DNA of 64,000 nucleotides. Origin: an uncultured Muribaculum sp. GTDB lineage: Bacteria; Bacteroidota; Bacteroidia; Bacteroidales; Muribaculaceae. Of the stretch, positions 18,587 through 27,831 are shown piece by piece. The notes below the pieces were generated by a model, which had not been told where the DNA came from, did not search any database, and worked only from the letters and a program-made list of their open reading frames with translations. The position numbers were made by a program, and so were the translations under genes. Location: assembly GCA_910587665.1 (NCBI GenBank), contig CAJUMZ010000006.1, positions 1 to 64,000 of the forward strand. Direction: 5' to 3'. Positions within the stretch are counted from its first letter, which is position 1. Every line of letters begins with the position of its first letter.

Positions 18587-21016
18587 TCATTTGCCACTAA
18601 ATAAAGTTGATAGTTTTACAGTTATCGGCTTCATGTTTTCCGGCGTGACTGTAAGACTGACTTTGCCGGGAACATCGGTCGAACGCAGGATCACCGTTGC
18701 CTTGCCGTTGAAAAGACTCCTGCGGTTACCGCATGTCGACTCATTGCTGTTGATATCACCATTAATCACGCCGACAATTTCCGCCTCGCCCTTGACGGCA
18801 AACGTAAGCAATTCCGCGATATGAGGCACGATTCGACCTTTTTTGTCAACAGCCGATATCATTATGTGGCACAGGTCTTTGCCATCCGCTTTCCACTCAT
18901 GATCGTCAGGCACAGCCTTGATTGCAACAACATCGCCTGTGGTTTCAATACGATGGCGCGCCACAGGAACAGGCTTTCCGGAATTATAAGCCACAGCCTC
19001 AACACTCCCGGAGGTGTAAGGCACATTTTCCCATACTATACGGTTACGCTCCTTTGAGTCGGAACGATTGTTGACTTTCCTGCCAAAAGTCTTGCCGTTT
19101 AACCTCAATTCCACTTCATCGGCATTAGTGAATGTATAAAGAGTTACGGAAGTTCCCTCTTGTCGATTCCAATGATCGCTCAATTGCAATGTCCCGACAT
19201 TTATATCATTCCACATGGCATCCTCCTTACCTTCGACTACGGCAATATGCACCAACGGCTCTTCAGGCTTGAAAATGGAGCGTAGAAAATAAGCGAGAGG
19301 CTTGGGTTCAAGTGAAATGTCAAACACACCTTCACTCCAGCCTTTTGCAGGCCATCCGCGCGACTCACCGAGATAATCGATCATGCCCCAGTAGGCAAGA
19401 CCGACAACGCGGTCAAGATCCATGTCAAAATAATTAGGTCCCATATTTGACGTATTGGCCTCGCTTTGATAAAATATCATGTGCGGGAATCGACGGCTGT
19501 CACCGGGAAAATACATATAACGGTAATTATATGAGGCTATGTCGGTCTCCATTGCAAGCGGCGCGGGTAACGAATCGGTAGTCTGATGTCTGCCTCGCGG
19601 ATGCATCGCCACCGTGACGGGGCGGGTGACGTCATATCGGTGAAGCAGTTCTCTCTGTAGCCGGTAAGGCGTCACACCCCAGTCGGCATACGGGATATCC
19701 CATAATGTCTGCAATTCGTTGCCGAGACTCCACATTATTACCGAGGGATGGTTACGGTCACGCCTCACAAATTCGGGCAGATCCTTCTGCCACTGGTTCA
19801 CCCATTCATTCCGGCCTCCGGCATATTGAGTAAGCCACTTGTCATAAAGCTCATCAACTATAAGTATGCCATAGCGGTCACATAAGTCAAGGAATGACTC
19901 GCTATAAGGGTTATGTGACGTACGCACATGATTGAATCCAAAGTCTTTGAGCATAATGATGCGTTTTTCCATAGCGCGTTCAAACGCCGCCGCACCAAGT
20001 GCGCCAAGGGTGTGATGATTGGCAATACCTTTCAATATCACCTTTTCACCGTTTAACCGAAAACCGTATTCCGGCGAATACTCTATCTTACGAATACCGA
20101 AGGTCTCTTCTACCTCATCGGCAACAGTACCGTCGGGCTTTAATATGGCAAGACTTACACTATATAATGACGGAGACTCGCAACTCCAAAGTTCAGGAGA
20201 CTTTATAGACACAGAGTCAACCATATATTCACGCGTCTTCTGCCTGCGGCTGAAAGGCACTGATAATTTCCTGTCAATGATTGTATCTCCGCCGGGCGAC
20301 ATAACGCGCAATCTCATCGGAAGCTCTTTCACATCACGCAACCGACATGTTGCCTCAGCACCGACAACCACCTTGGCTTCCTCCTTGCCTACCTCCGGCG
20401 TAGTGATGTAGAGCGGATGACGGTTGAAATAGCAATCCTTATCGGTCAAGACAACAGAGACGTCACGAAAAAGACCGCCGCCTGTATACCACCGCGAATT
20501 TTCAGGTCTGCCTGTATCGGCACGCACATCTATATCATTGACGCTACCCCACTCCAGTTTATCGGTAATGTCAACCTCAAAACCAAGATACCCGTAATCG
20601 GTGCCACCCACGCGCTTGCCGTTAAGAAACACATCTCCCACAAGCATTATGCCGCCAAAATCAATCAGCACCCGCTTACCGACCCATGTCGAATCCGGAA
20701 CAAACGACTTGCGATACCAACCGGTACCCATCTCCTTGAATCCGCGACTGCTTAGACGGCTTTTGACATTTGCAACGGAATTGGACATATCAGCAGTCTC
20801 ATCGGCGGCAGGAGGCACCCATGGCTGCGAGATCTGAAAATCATGAGGAAGATTGACCGTAACATAACCGACATCAAACTTATAATCCAATGAATCAAGG
20901 CAAATATCACCATATATGAATTTCCATCCGCGATTAAAATCAATAGTTTCCCTTGCTTGCAGTAACGCGGGAAACAAGCCAAGGTAAAAAAACAGGCAAA
21001 AATATTTTCTCTTCAT
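18587..21016 (-). CDS. Glycoside hydrolase family 2 (beta-galactosidase-like), exported
   Basis: This 809-residue secreted glycosidase shows the GH2 architecture. It has a signal peptide (residues 1-21), an N-terminal jelly-roll domain (GWKFIYGD to WYTGGGLFRDV), an Ig-like domain, a TIM-barrel with FNHVRTSHNPYSESFLDLCDRYGILIVDE, and C-terminal Ig-like regions including the DUF4982-type stretch VTLYTFTNADEVELRLNGK. The acid/base is Glu in SLGNEL near 433 and the nucleophile Glu in FYQSEAN near 518. It probably releases a terminal beta-linked sugar such as galactose, though GH2 specificity is broad. It diverges from the rhamnose operon and a shared role in rhamnose-containing pectin is a reasonable inference. 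Confidence 0.9.
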   Translation of the reverse strand: MKRKYFCLFFYLGLFPALLQARETIDFNRGWKFIYGDICLDSLDYKFDVGYVTVNLPHDFQISQPWVPPAADETADMSNSVANVKSRLSSRGFKEMGTGWYRKSFVPDSTWVGKRVLIDFGGIMLVGDVFLNGKRVGGTDYGYLGFEVDITDKLEWGSVNDIDVRADTGRPENSRWYTGGGLFRDVSVVLTDKDCYFNRHPLYITTPEVGKEEAKVVVGAEATCRLRDVKELPMRLRVMSPGGDTIIDRKLSVPFSRRQKTREYMVDSVSIKSPELWSCESPSLYSVSLAILKPDGTVADEVEETFGIRKIEYSPEYGFRLNGEKVILKGIANHHTLGALGAAAFERAMEKRIIMLKDFGFNHVRTSHNPYSESFLDLCDRYGILIVDELYDKWLTQYAGGRNEWVNQWQKDLPEFVRRDRNHPSVIMWSLGNELQTLWDIPYADWGVTPYRLQRELLHRYDVTRPVTVAMHPRGRHQTTDSLPAPLAMETDIASYNYRYMYFPGDSRRFPHMIFYQSEANTSNMGPNYFDMDLDRVVGLAYWGMIDYLGESRGWPAKGWSEGVFDISLEPKPLAYFLRSIFKPEEPLVHIAVVEGKEDAMWNDINVGTLQLSDHWNRQEGTSVTLYTFTNADEVELRLNGKTFGRKVNNRSDSKERNRIVWENVPYTSGSVEAVAYNSGKPVPVARHRIETTGDVVAIKAVPDDHEWKADGKDLCHIMISAVDKKGRIVPHIAELLTFAVKGEAEIVGVINGDINSNESTCGNRRSLFNGKATVILRSTDVPGKVSLTVTPENMKPITVKLSTLFSGK

Positions 21017-21038
21017 GGTAAAATCAGGTTAACCACAC

Positions 21039-21046
21039 AAAGTTAA
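21039..21046 (-). promoter_or_regulatory. -7 element for the GH2 gene
   Basis: On the minus strand TAACTTTG (21039-21046) lies 22 nt upstream of the GH2 start codon. No -33 box is seen at the expected spacing. It sits back to back with the rhamnose operon promoter. Confidence 0.5.
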
Positions 21047-21067
21047 TCATTTTTAGTTAAAAAGCTA

Positions 21068-21099
21068 TTTGTGATTTTAATCCGATTTCACTAATTTTG
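21068..21099 (+). promoter_or_regulatory. Promoter of the rhamnose operon
   Basis: TTTG (21068-21071), a 20-nt spacer and TAATTTTG (21092-21099) match the Bacteroidota promoter consensus. The rhaM start is at 21149, which leaves a leader of about 45 nt. No AraC-type operator repeats were recognised, and no rhamnose regulator gene lies in the window. Confidence 0.75.
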
Positions 21100-21148
21100 T
21101 ATTCGTCATATGATTTAAAATCATAATTGTACCATAACCTTAGATATC

Positions 21149-21466
21149 ATGAAAAGATTTGCATTTAAAATGTTTTTAAAGCCGGGATGTGAGGCTGAAT
21201 ATGAACGACGTCATGCCCTATTGTGGGAAGAACTCCGCCAGCAGCTATCCGATGCCGGGGTGAGAAATTATTCAATCTTCTGGGACAAAGACACCAATAT
21301 CCTTTTCGGCTATCAAGAAGTAACCGGGGAGTCAAATTCGCAAGACTCCGATACCGCAGACGAGATCACACGTAAATGGTGGGATTATATGTCGGACATA
21401 ATGGAGGTTAATCCCGACAATTCACCGATAACCGTGCCTGTAAAAGAAGTGTTTCATCTTGACTAA
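21149..21466 (+). CDS. rhaM: L-rhamnose mutarotase
   Basis: RhaM interconverts the alpha and beta anomers of L-rhamnose so that the isomerase gets its preferred form. The 105-residue protein matches the family length. It opens with KRFAFKMFLKPGCEAEYERRHALLWEEL, in which the His and surrounding aromatic residues of the active site are visible, and has the NYSIFWDKDTNILFGYQE strand and KWWDYMSDIMEVNPDNSP helix-loop typical of the ferredoxin-like mutarotase fold. It is first in the operon. The tandem CE12 esterase begins 11 nt downstream. Confidence 0.93.
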   Translation: MKRFAFKMFLKPGCEAEYERRHALLWEELRQQLSDAGVRNYSIFWDKDTNILFGYQEVTGESNSQDSDTADEITRKWWDYMSDIMEVNPDNSPITVPVKEVFHLD

Positions 21467-21477
21467 GCGTAAAAACG

Positions 21478-23118
21478 ATGAATCTCGCGAGTCATTTAAC
21501 CTTGATTCTCTCTCTTACAGCAAGCATCGCCCTTACAGCCCAAGAAAAAATTGCCCCTCCCGTAAAAGATGACAACGGAGTAATCGACAACACTATAGAC
21601 AGCCTTAACAAAGCACGTACCGCGCGACCGGTGTCAGGCTCAACTCGCAAAGGTAATAATCCGGTGTTGTTCTTGGTCGGTAATTCCACAATGCGCACCG
21701 GCACTCTCGGCAACGGATCCAACGGGCAGTGGGGTTGGGGATACTATTTACCCGAATATTTCAACGCCGACAAGATTACGGTTGAAAATCATGCCCTCGG
21801 AGGCATGAGCAGCCGCACGTTCTACAATAAGCTTTGGCCAGACGTGCTCAAAGGCATAAAGAAAGGCGACTGGGTGATAATCGAACTTGGACATAATGAT
21901 AACGGTCCATATGACAGCGGTCGTGCCCGTGCTTCAATACCCGGAATCGGTAATGAATCATTGCCGGTCGTAATTAAGGAGACGGGAGTTAGGGATACCG
22001 TATACACATATGGCGAGTATATGAGGAAATATATCCGTGACGTAAAGTCGCACGATGCCTATCCTATTTTATTCTCGCTGACACCGAGAAACGCGTGGGA
22101 AGATCCCGACAGCACAGTGATCTCAAGAGTAAACAAGACATATGGGTTGTGGGCAAAACAAGTCGCGCAAAGCGAAGGCGTCCCTTTTGTGGACCTAAAT
22201 GATATTACAGCAACAAAATACGAGCGTTTCGGGAAAGAAAAGGTAAAAACGATGTTTTACCTCGACCGCATCCACACCTCGGAGTTTGGGGCGAGAATAA
22301 ATGCCGAGTCGGCAGTCGAAGGCATCAGAGGATTGAAAGACAGTCGCTTGAAAGAATATATCTTACCTTCTGAAACCGACAGCATAACGGGATCTACCCG
22401 CAAGAATGGTTACCCTGTATTATTTATTATCGGCGACAGTACGGTTAAAAACGACGATGATGATGAAGATGGAATGTGGGGATGGGGCAGTGTCATTGAG
22501 GAACAATTTGACACATGCCGTATCTCCGTTGAAAACCATGCCATCGCGGGGAGAAGCGCTCGTACATTTCTTGATGAGGGGCGCTGGGAAAAAATATACC
22601 GTGCATTAAGACCGGGAGATTTCGTGCTTATACAGTTTGGGCACAATGATGGCGGGGATATCAATACCGGCAAGGAGCGTGGCGAGCTTCGCGGCTCCGG
22701 CAACGACAGCAAAGTGTTTAAAATGACATCTACCGGGATAAACAAGGTTGTATACAGCTATGGTTGGTATCTGCGTAAATTTATAATGGACTCGAAAGAA
22801 AAAGGTGCGATTCCCGTCATATTAAGCCACACGCCGCGCAATAAATGGCATGGCGATTCAATCGAGAGCAATGTGTCAACATTCGGGTTATGGGCACGTG
22901 AGGTTGCCGAGAAAGAGGGAGTATGCTTCATCGACCTTAATCGCATATCGGGAGAAAAACTCATGTCGGAAGGCAAAGAAAAAAGTGCGGTATATTTCAA
23001 GCATGACCACACCCACTCATCACTTGCCGGAGCAAGACTTAATGCCGCAGCTATCTCCCAAGGACTGCGTGACAGTCAATGTCCGCTCAAAAACTTTTTG
23101 AAAGGAAATACACATTAA
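21478..23118 (+). CDS. Tandem CE12-type rhamnogalacturonan acetylesterase
   Basis: This 546-residue exported enzyme contains two SGNH/GDSL hydrolase domains of the CE12 type, which remove acetyl groups from rhamnogalacturonan. A signal peptide (ending LTAQE) precedes domain 1 (about 60-295) and domain 2 (about 300-540). Both have full catalytic sets: Ser in VGNST and IGDST, the glycine block NHALGGMSSRTF and NHAIAGRSARTF, the GHND block, and the DxxH pair (DRIH and DHTH). In domain 1 the GDS motif reads GNS, which spares the nucleophile. Its place between rhaM and rhaB links extracellular deacetylation of pectin to rhamnose use. Short TGSTRK/SGSTRK repeats precede each domain, a sign of duplication. 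Confidence 0.88.
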   Translation: MNLASHLTLILSLTASIALTAQEKIAPPVKDDNGVIDNTIDSLNKARTARPVSGSTRKGNNPVLFLVGNSTMRTGTLGNGSNGQWGWGYYLPEYFNADKITVENHALGGMSSRTFYNKLWPDVLKGIKKGDWVIIELGHNDNGPYDSGRARASIPGIGNESLPVVIKETGVRDTVYTYGEYMRKYIRDVKSHDAYPILFSLTPRNAWEDPDSTVISRVNKTYGLWAKQVAQSEGVPFVDLNDITATKYERFGKEKVKTMFYLDRIHTSEFGARINAESAVEGIRGLKDSRLKEYILPSETDSITGSTRKNGYPVLFIIGDSTVKNDDDDEDGMWGWGSVIEEQFDTCRISVENHAIAGRSARTFLDEGRWEKIYRALRPGDFVLIQFGHNDGGDINTGKERGELRGSGNDSKVFKMTSTGINKVVYSYGWYLRKFIMDSKEKGAIPVILSHTPRNKWHGDSIESNVSTFGLWAREVAEKEGVCFIDLNRISGEKLMSEGKEKSAVYFKHDHTHSSLAGARLNAAAISQGLRDSQCPLKNFLKGNTH

Positions 23119-23136
23119 CCATAATATAATACCAAA

Positions 23137-24573
23137 ATGAAAATAACTTATCACTTTGCGGTTGACCTCGGCGCGACAAGCGGTCGAACGATTCTCGCAT
23201 CGTTTGACGGAGAAAAAGTCGATATGCAGGAACTGTCGAGATTCAAAAATCCGATGCTTCCAATAAACGGGCACCTATACTGGAATCTTCCCGGGCTATA
23301 TCACGAAATCCTGCTTGGCTTAAAGAAATGCAAAGAAACGCTGTCAACGCCCTCCCCGGAAGCCGGACTATCAACCATAGGAATTGACACATGGGGATGT
23401 GACGTGGCATTTTTTCATGCCGGCGGCTCCATCGCAGGACTGCCCCATTGCTACCGTGACAGTCACACCGAAGGAGCCGCTGATAAATTCTGTGAAAAAA
23501 TGTCGCGCGAGAAGACATATTCACTGACCGGCATACAATTTATGGATTTCAACACATTGTTCCAGCTTGACACAATGGCAAGAAACAATGCCGACGTGAT
23601 CCGTAAAGCCGACAAAATACTGTTCATACCCGATGCTATCGCCTACATGCTTACCGGAAATGCCATAACCGAGTATACCGTGGCATCAACTTCCCAATTG
23701 CTCAATCCCAACACAGGCGACCTCGACAATGAATTACTTGCCGCCATAGGATTAACGAGGGATAAATTTGGCAAAATGACATATCCCGGAGAGGTCATCG
23801 GCACACTCTCAAAAGATGTACGGGATTTCACCGGACTTGGCGAAGTGCCTGTAATAGCAGTCGCCGGTCACGACACCGCATCGGCGGTGATAGCCGTGCC
23901 CACCCCCGACAAAGATTACGCTTATCTGAGCTGCGGCACATGGTCGCTTCTTGGTGTGGAATCGGACAAGCCTGTGATCACCGAAAAGAGTATGCTCTAC
24001 AATTTCACAAATGAAGGAGGCATTGACGGCACTACGCGTCTATTAAAAAACATATGCGGGCTTTGGCTATTTGAACGCTGTCGGGAAGAGTTCAAAAATG
24101 CGCCCAAAGATGTAGCCGAATTGTCGGCACTCTATAACACTTCGCAATGTGACAGCATAATCAACCCCGACGATCCGTCATTCGCCTGTCCTGACGTAAT
24201 GACACGTGCCATAAATTCATATTGTGCGCGCACCTGTCAGAAAATTCCCGAAACTCCAGCCGATTATATCCGGGTGATATTCCGCAGCCTTGCAAAACGC
24301 TATAATGAAGTACTCGGAATGCTGCGCGAACTCACCCCCGGAGCAATCAACAGGCTTCATGTCATAGGAGGAGGATCGCGCAACAAATACCTTATGCAAC
24401 TTACTGCCGATGAAACGGGAATTCCGGTCGTTGCCGGACCGTCCGAATGCACAGCTCTCGGAAATGTGCTTGTCCAACTAAAAGCTTGCGGCAGGCTACA
24501 CGGTCTCGACGAGATGCGAGAGATTGCCGCCAATTCTACTGAAACAATAACTTATTTACCCAATAACCAATAA
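23137..24573 (+). CDS. rhaB: Rhamnulokinase
   Basis: RhaB phosphorylates L-rhamnulose to L-rhamnulose 1-phosphate with ATP. The 478-residue protein is a FGGY-family sugar kinase: the phosphate-binding DLGATSGRTIL is at the N-terminus, the substrate region reads IGIDTWGCDVAFF, and the second nucleotide-binding part has AVAGHDTASAV and YLSCGTWSLLGVE. The ATP-binding GGGSRNKYLMQLTAD lies near the C-terminus. These are standard rhamnulokinase landmarks. It starts 18 nt after the CE12 gene and is followed by the isomerase after 6 nt. Confidence 0.95.
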   Translation: MKITYHFAVDLGATSGRTILASFDGEKVDMQELSRFKNPMLPINGHLYWNLPGLYHEILLGLKKCKETLSTPSPEAGLSTIGIDTWGCDVAFFHAGGSIAGLPHCYRDSHTEGAADKFCEKMSREKTYSLTGIQFMDFNTLFQLDTMARNNADVIRKADKILFIPDAIAYMLTGNAITEYTVASTSQLLNPNTGDLDNELLAAIGLTRDKFGKMTYPGEVIGTLSKDVRDFTGLGEVPVIAVAGHDTASAVIAVPTPDKDYAYLSCGTWSLLGVESDKPVITEKSMLYNFTNEGGIDGTTRLLKNICGLWLFERCREEFKNAPKDVAELSALYNTSQCDSIINPDDPSFACPDVMTRAINSYCARTCQKIPETPADYIRVIFRSLAKRYNEVLGMLRELTPGAINRLHVIGGGSRNKYLMQLTADETGIPVVAGPSECTALGNVLVQLKACGRLHGLDEMREIAANSTETITYLPNNQ

Positions 24574-24579
24574 ATCATC

Positions 24580-25833
24580 ATGAAAGAAGAAACTATCAAG
24601 AAAGCGTATGAAATAGCCCGTGAGCGGTATGCAGCCATCGGTGTGGACACCGACAAAGTGCTTGATCAAATGAAAGATTTCCATCTAAGCATCCACTGCT
24701 GGCAGGCCGATGACGTGGCAGGATTTGAAAATCAAGGAGGCTCACTGACCGGCGGTATCCAGGTCAATGGAAATTATCCGGGAAAAGCCCGCAACATTGA
24801 CGAACTCCGTAGCGATATCCTTTATGCCATGAGCCTGATACCCGGCAAGCACCGTCTCAACCTACATGAAATATATGGCGACTTCGGCGGGAAATATGTT
24901 GACCGCGACCAATGTACCGTAGAGCATTTCCAAAGCTGGATAGACTGGGGTAAGGCAAACGACATAAAACTGGACTTTAATTCCACTTCATTTTCCCACC
25001 CGAAGAGCGGCGACCTAAGCCTTGCCAACCCTGACAAGTCAATCCGCGATTTCTGGATAGAGCACTCGAAGCGTTGTCGTGCCATATCACAAGCGATAGG
25101 CGAAGCACAGCAGGACCCCTGCATCATGAACACATGGATACATGACGGATCGAAAGACCTTACGGTAAACCGCTATATGTATCGCGAGTTGCTCAAAGAT
25201 TCCCTTGACCGGATATTCGAGCACAAATATGATTGGATGAAAGATTGTGTCGAGTCAAAAGTATTTGGTATCGGTCTTGAAAGCTACACCGTGGGCTCCA
25301 ATGACTTCTATACCGCCTACGCCGCTAAAAACGACATGATGATAACCCTTGACACAGGTCACTTCCATCCGACTGAAAGCGTTGCCGATAAAGTGAGCGC
25401 GATGCTCCTTTTCGTACCGGAACTGATGTTGCATGTCTCACGCCCCGTACGCTGGGATTCCGATCATGTGACTATCATGGATGACCCCACCCTCGACCTT
25501 TTCAGCGAGATTGTACGTGCGGGAGCCCTAAATCGTGTACACTATGGTCTTGACTATTTTGACGGTACGCTCAACCGCATCGGAGCATATGTAATCGGTA
25601 GCCGCGCCGCTCAGAAAAGCATGATCCGCGCCCTGCTCGAACCGACCGAGGCAATCCGCAAGCTTGAGCTTGAAGATAAAAAGTTCCAGCGTCTCGCCAT
25701 GCTCGAAGAGTGCAAGGTTCTTCCATGGAATGCAGTATATGACATGTTCTGCCTCCAAAACAATGTGCCGGTAGGCGAGACATTCATTGCCGCCGTTGAG
25801 AAATATGAACGTGACGTCACAAGCAAACGATGA
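24580..25833 (+). CDS. rhaA: L-rhamnose isomerase
   Basis: RhaA converts L-rhamnose to L-rhamnulose, the first committed step of the pathway. The 417-residue protein has the E. coli-type sequence: HCWQADDVAGFE near residue 40, a metal-binding region with NLHEIYGDFGG, the catalytic lysine region MNTWIHDGSKD, FGIGLESYTVGSNDFYTAYA, and the metal ligands in ITLDTGHFHPTESVADK. All appear intact. The stop codon overlaps the start of rhaT (ATGA), which points to translational coupling. Confidence 0.96.
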   Translation: MKEETIKKAYEIARERYAAIGVDTDKVLDQMKDFHLSIHCWQADDVAGFENQGGSLTGGIQVNGNYPGKARNIDELRSDILYAMSLIPGKHRLNLHEIYGDFGGKYVDRDQCTVEHFQSWIDWGKANDIKLDFNSTSFSHPKSGDLSLANPDKSIRDFWIEHSKRCRAISQAIGEAQQDPCIMNTWIHDGSKDLTVNRYMYRELLKDSLDRIFEHKYDWMKDCVESKVFGIGLESYTVGSNDFYTAYAAKNDMMITLDTGHFHPTESVADKVSAMLLFVPELMLHVSRPVRWDSDHVTIMDDPTLDLFSEIVRAGALNRVHYGLDYFDGTLNRIGAYVIGSRAAQKSMIRALLEPTEAIRKLELEDKKFQRLAMLEECKVLPWNAVYDMFCLQNNVPVGETFIAAVEKYERDVTSKR

Positions 25834-26864
25834 TACTCATAGGACTTCTCATCATTGCCATAGGAGCTTTCTGCCAATCCAGTTGCTATGTGCCCATCAA
25901 CAAGATAAAGTCTTGGAGCTGGGAAAGCTACTGGATTGTGCAGGGTGTGTTTGCATGGCTCGTTCTTCCGCTTTTCGGAGCGTTGCTTGCCGTGCCGAAA
26001 GGACACTCGCTGTGTGAACTGTTTGTGGCTGAACAATCGCTGAATATATGGATGACGATCCTTTTCGGCGCGTTATGGGGAGTCGGAGGTCTGACATTCG
26101 GACTTTCGATGCGTTATCTCGGTGTGGCACTCGGTCAGTCCATAGCCCTTGGCACATGCGCGGCACTCGGAACTATTCTCGGACCGGTAATTCTAAACAT
26201 ATTCTTTCCGGAGAATGATCCTTTGTCACAACTGACATTTTCTGTCATAACGGGAGTTGTCGTAACCCTAATCGGAATTGCGATAATCGGAATCGCGGGT
26301 TCGATGAAAGCATCATTACTGAGTGAGGAAGAGAAAAAAGCGGCAGTCAAGGAGTTCAATTTCCCGAAAGGAATAGCAATCGCACTCCTTGCGGGATTCA
26401 TGAGCGGATGTTTCAATGTCGGTCTTGAATTTGGAAGCGGCATCAATTTCGGAGATCTTACCCCGGCTATCTACAAGACCCTACCGGCAACTTTCCTTGT
26501 CACACTTGGCGGCTTTGTGACCAACGCGGCATATTGCCTCTACCAGAATCAGAAAAACAAAACCTGGGGAGACTATGCCAATACAGGCGTGCTTGCCAAC
26601 AACCTTCTTTTCTGCCTGCTCGCCGGAGCATTATGGTATAGCCAATTCTTCGGTCTTGCGCTCGGTAAAGGATTTCTCACTGATTCGCCTACGCTGATGA
26701 CCTTGTCATTCTGTATCCTGATGGCACTGAATGTCGTGTTTTCCAACGTGTGGGGAATCATACTTAAAGAGTGGAAAGGATGTTCGTCAAAGACCATCGC
26801 CGTACTGATCACCGGTATAACAGTACTTATCATATCATGCTTTCTACCTCAATTAATCGGTTAA
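25830..26864 (+). CDS. rhaT: L-rhamnose/proton symporter
   Basis: RhaT imports L-rhamnose across the inner membrane with protons. The 344-residue protein is of normal length and shows about ten hydrophobic helices of the drug/metabolite transporter fold. RhaT-type features are the N-terminal GAFCQSSCYVPINKIKSWSWESYW, the LFGALWGVGGLTFGLSMRYLG segment and the later FMSGCFNVGLEFG. The start overlaps rhaA by 4 nt. It places uptake of the monosaccharide in the same transcript as its catabolism. The aldolase rhaD follows after 19 nt. Confidence 0.95.
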   Translation: MILIGLLIIAIGAFCQSSCYVPINKIKSWSWESYWIVQGVFAWLVLPLFGALLAVPKGHSLCELFVAEQSLNIWMTILFGALWGVGGLTFGLSMRYLGVALGQSIALGTCAALGTILGPVILNIFFPENDPLSQLTFSVITGVVVTLIGIAIIGIAGSMKASLLSEEEKKAAVKEFNFPKGIAIALLAGFMSGCFNVGLEFGSGINFGDLTPAIYKTLPATFLVTLGGFVTNAAYCLYQNQKNKTWGDYANTGVLANNLLFCLLAGALWYSQFFGLALGKGFLTDSPTLMTLSFCILMALNVVFSNVWGIILKEWKGCSSKTIAVLITGITVLIISCFLPQLIG

Positions 26865-26883
26865 TTATCAATATATCACATCT

Positions 26884-27693
26884 ATGAGTTCAATATTAGA
26901 CAATCGTGACGCACTTGCCCTGGAGGTTGAACAGGTTGCCGAAGTGGCAGGCTATCTGTGGCAAAAAGGCTGGGCAGAACGCAACGGCGGCAATATCACA
27001 ATCAACATAACGGAGCATGTCGACGATGCCATAAGGGCAATGCCTGCCATTAGCCCGATATATCCGATAGGCGCCACCCTATCCAATCTCAAAGGGTGCT
27101 ATTTCTTCTGCAAAGGCACAAACAAGCGCATGCGAGACCTCGCTCGCCGACCGATGGAAAACGGCTCGGTAATACGCATCCTCGACGACTGCGCCTCCTA
27201 CGTTATAATCGCCGACAATCCGGTAAAACCGACATCGGAATTACCGTCACATCTCGCCGTACACAATTACCTTATCGGCAAAGGCTCAACCTACAAGGCA
27301 TCGCTCCACACCCACCCCATCGAGCTTGTCGCTATGTCACATTGCAAAAAATTTCTTGAAAAAGATGTAGCCACACGCCTGTTGTGGAGCATGATTCCGG
27401 AGACAAAGGCATTCTGCCCAAGAGGGCTCGGTATAATACCCTACCGTCTGCCGGGATCCATCGATCTTGCCGAATCAACCATCGCAGAACTTGGCGACTA
27501 TGATGTAACCCTTTGGGAAAAGCACGGGGTGTTTGCCGTAGAAAACGACATCATGCAGGCTTTTGACCAGGTTGACGTGCTGAATAAATCAGCTCTCATA
27601 TACATAGCCGCAAAAAATATGGGGTTTGAGCCTGACGGGATGACCGACGAACAGATGAAAGAAATGACTGTAGCTTTCAATCTCCCCAAATAA
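26884..27693 (+). CDS. rhaD: Rhamnulose-1-phosphate aldolase
   Basis: RhaD splits L-rhamnulose 1-phosphate into dihydroxyacetone phosphate and L-lactaldehyde. The 269-residue class II aldolase carries the catalytic Glu in KPTSELPSHLAVH, the zinc-binding HTH pair in SLHTHPIELVAMSH and the third histidine in LWEKHGVFA. The N-terminal NGGNITINI stretch holds the phosphate-binding asparagine. All key residues are present. It is the last gene of the rhamnose operon and is followed by a terminator hairpin at 27714. No lactaldehyde-processing gene is adjacent. Confidence 0.95.
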   Translation: MSSILDNRDALALEVEQVAEVAGYLWQKGWAERNGGNITINITEHVDDAIRAMPAISPIYPIGATLSNLKGCYFFCKGTNKRMRDLARRPMENGSVIRILDDCASYVIIADNPVKPTSELPSHLAVHNYLIGKGSTYKASLHTHPIELVAMSHCKKFLEKDVATRLLWSMIPETKAFCPRGLGIIPYRLPGSIDLAESTIAELGDYDVTLWEKHGVFAVENDIMQAFDQVDVLNKSALIYIAAKNMGFEPDGMTDEQMKEMTVAFNLPK

Positions 27694-27713
27694 CAATCTG
27701 TCTATACGATCAC

Positions 27714-27751
27714 AGGGCTGTGTCGATTCGTTTTGAAATTGACACAGCCCT
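27714..27751 (+). terminator. Terminator after the rhamnose operon
   Basis: An 11-bp perfect stem (27714-27724 with 27741-27751) extends inward by four more pairs including one G-U, leaving a loop of 8 nt. A short T-containing stretch follows. It separates rhaD from the M23 peptidase gene. Confidence 0.75.
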
Positions 27752-27811
27752 CGCTCTTTAAGTCATTTAACCGCATACCCGAGAATTGGTTATTTTTTCG
27801 AATATTCTTTG

Positions 27812-27819
27812 TAACTTTG
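27812..27819 (+). promoter_or_regulatory. -7 element, very short leader before the M23 gene
   Basis: TAACTTTG ends 12 nt before the ATG at 27832, so the transcript would have a leader of only a few bases. It supports the ATG at 27832 over an upstream in-frame start at 27733, which would lie inside the terminator hairpin and upstream of the promoter. Confidence 0.6.
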
Positions 27820-27831
27820 CAGGAAAGTGCT

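Noticed and set aside
27733..27831. N-terminal extension of the M23 peptidase
   Set aside because: It would start in the rhamnose operon terminator and upstream of the -7 box at 27812.
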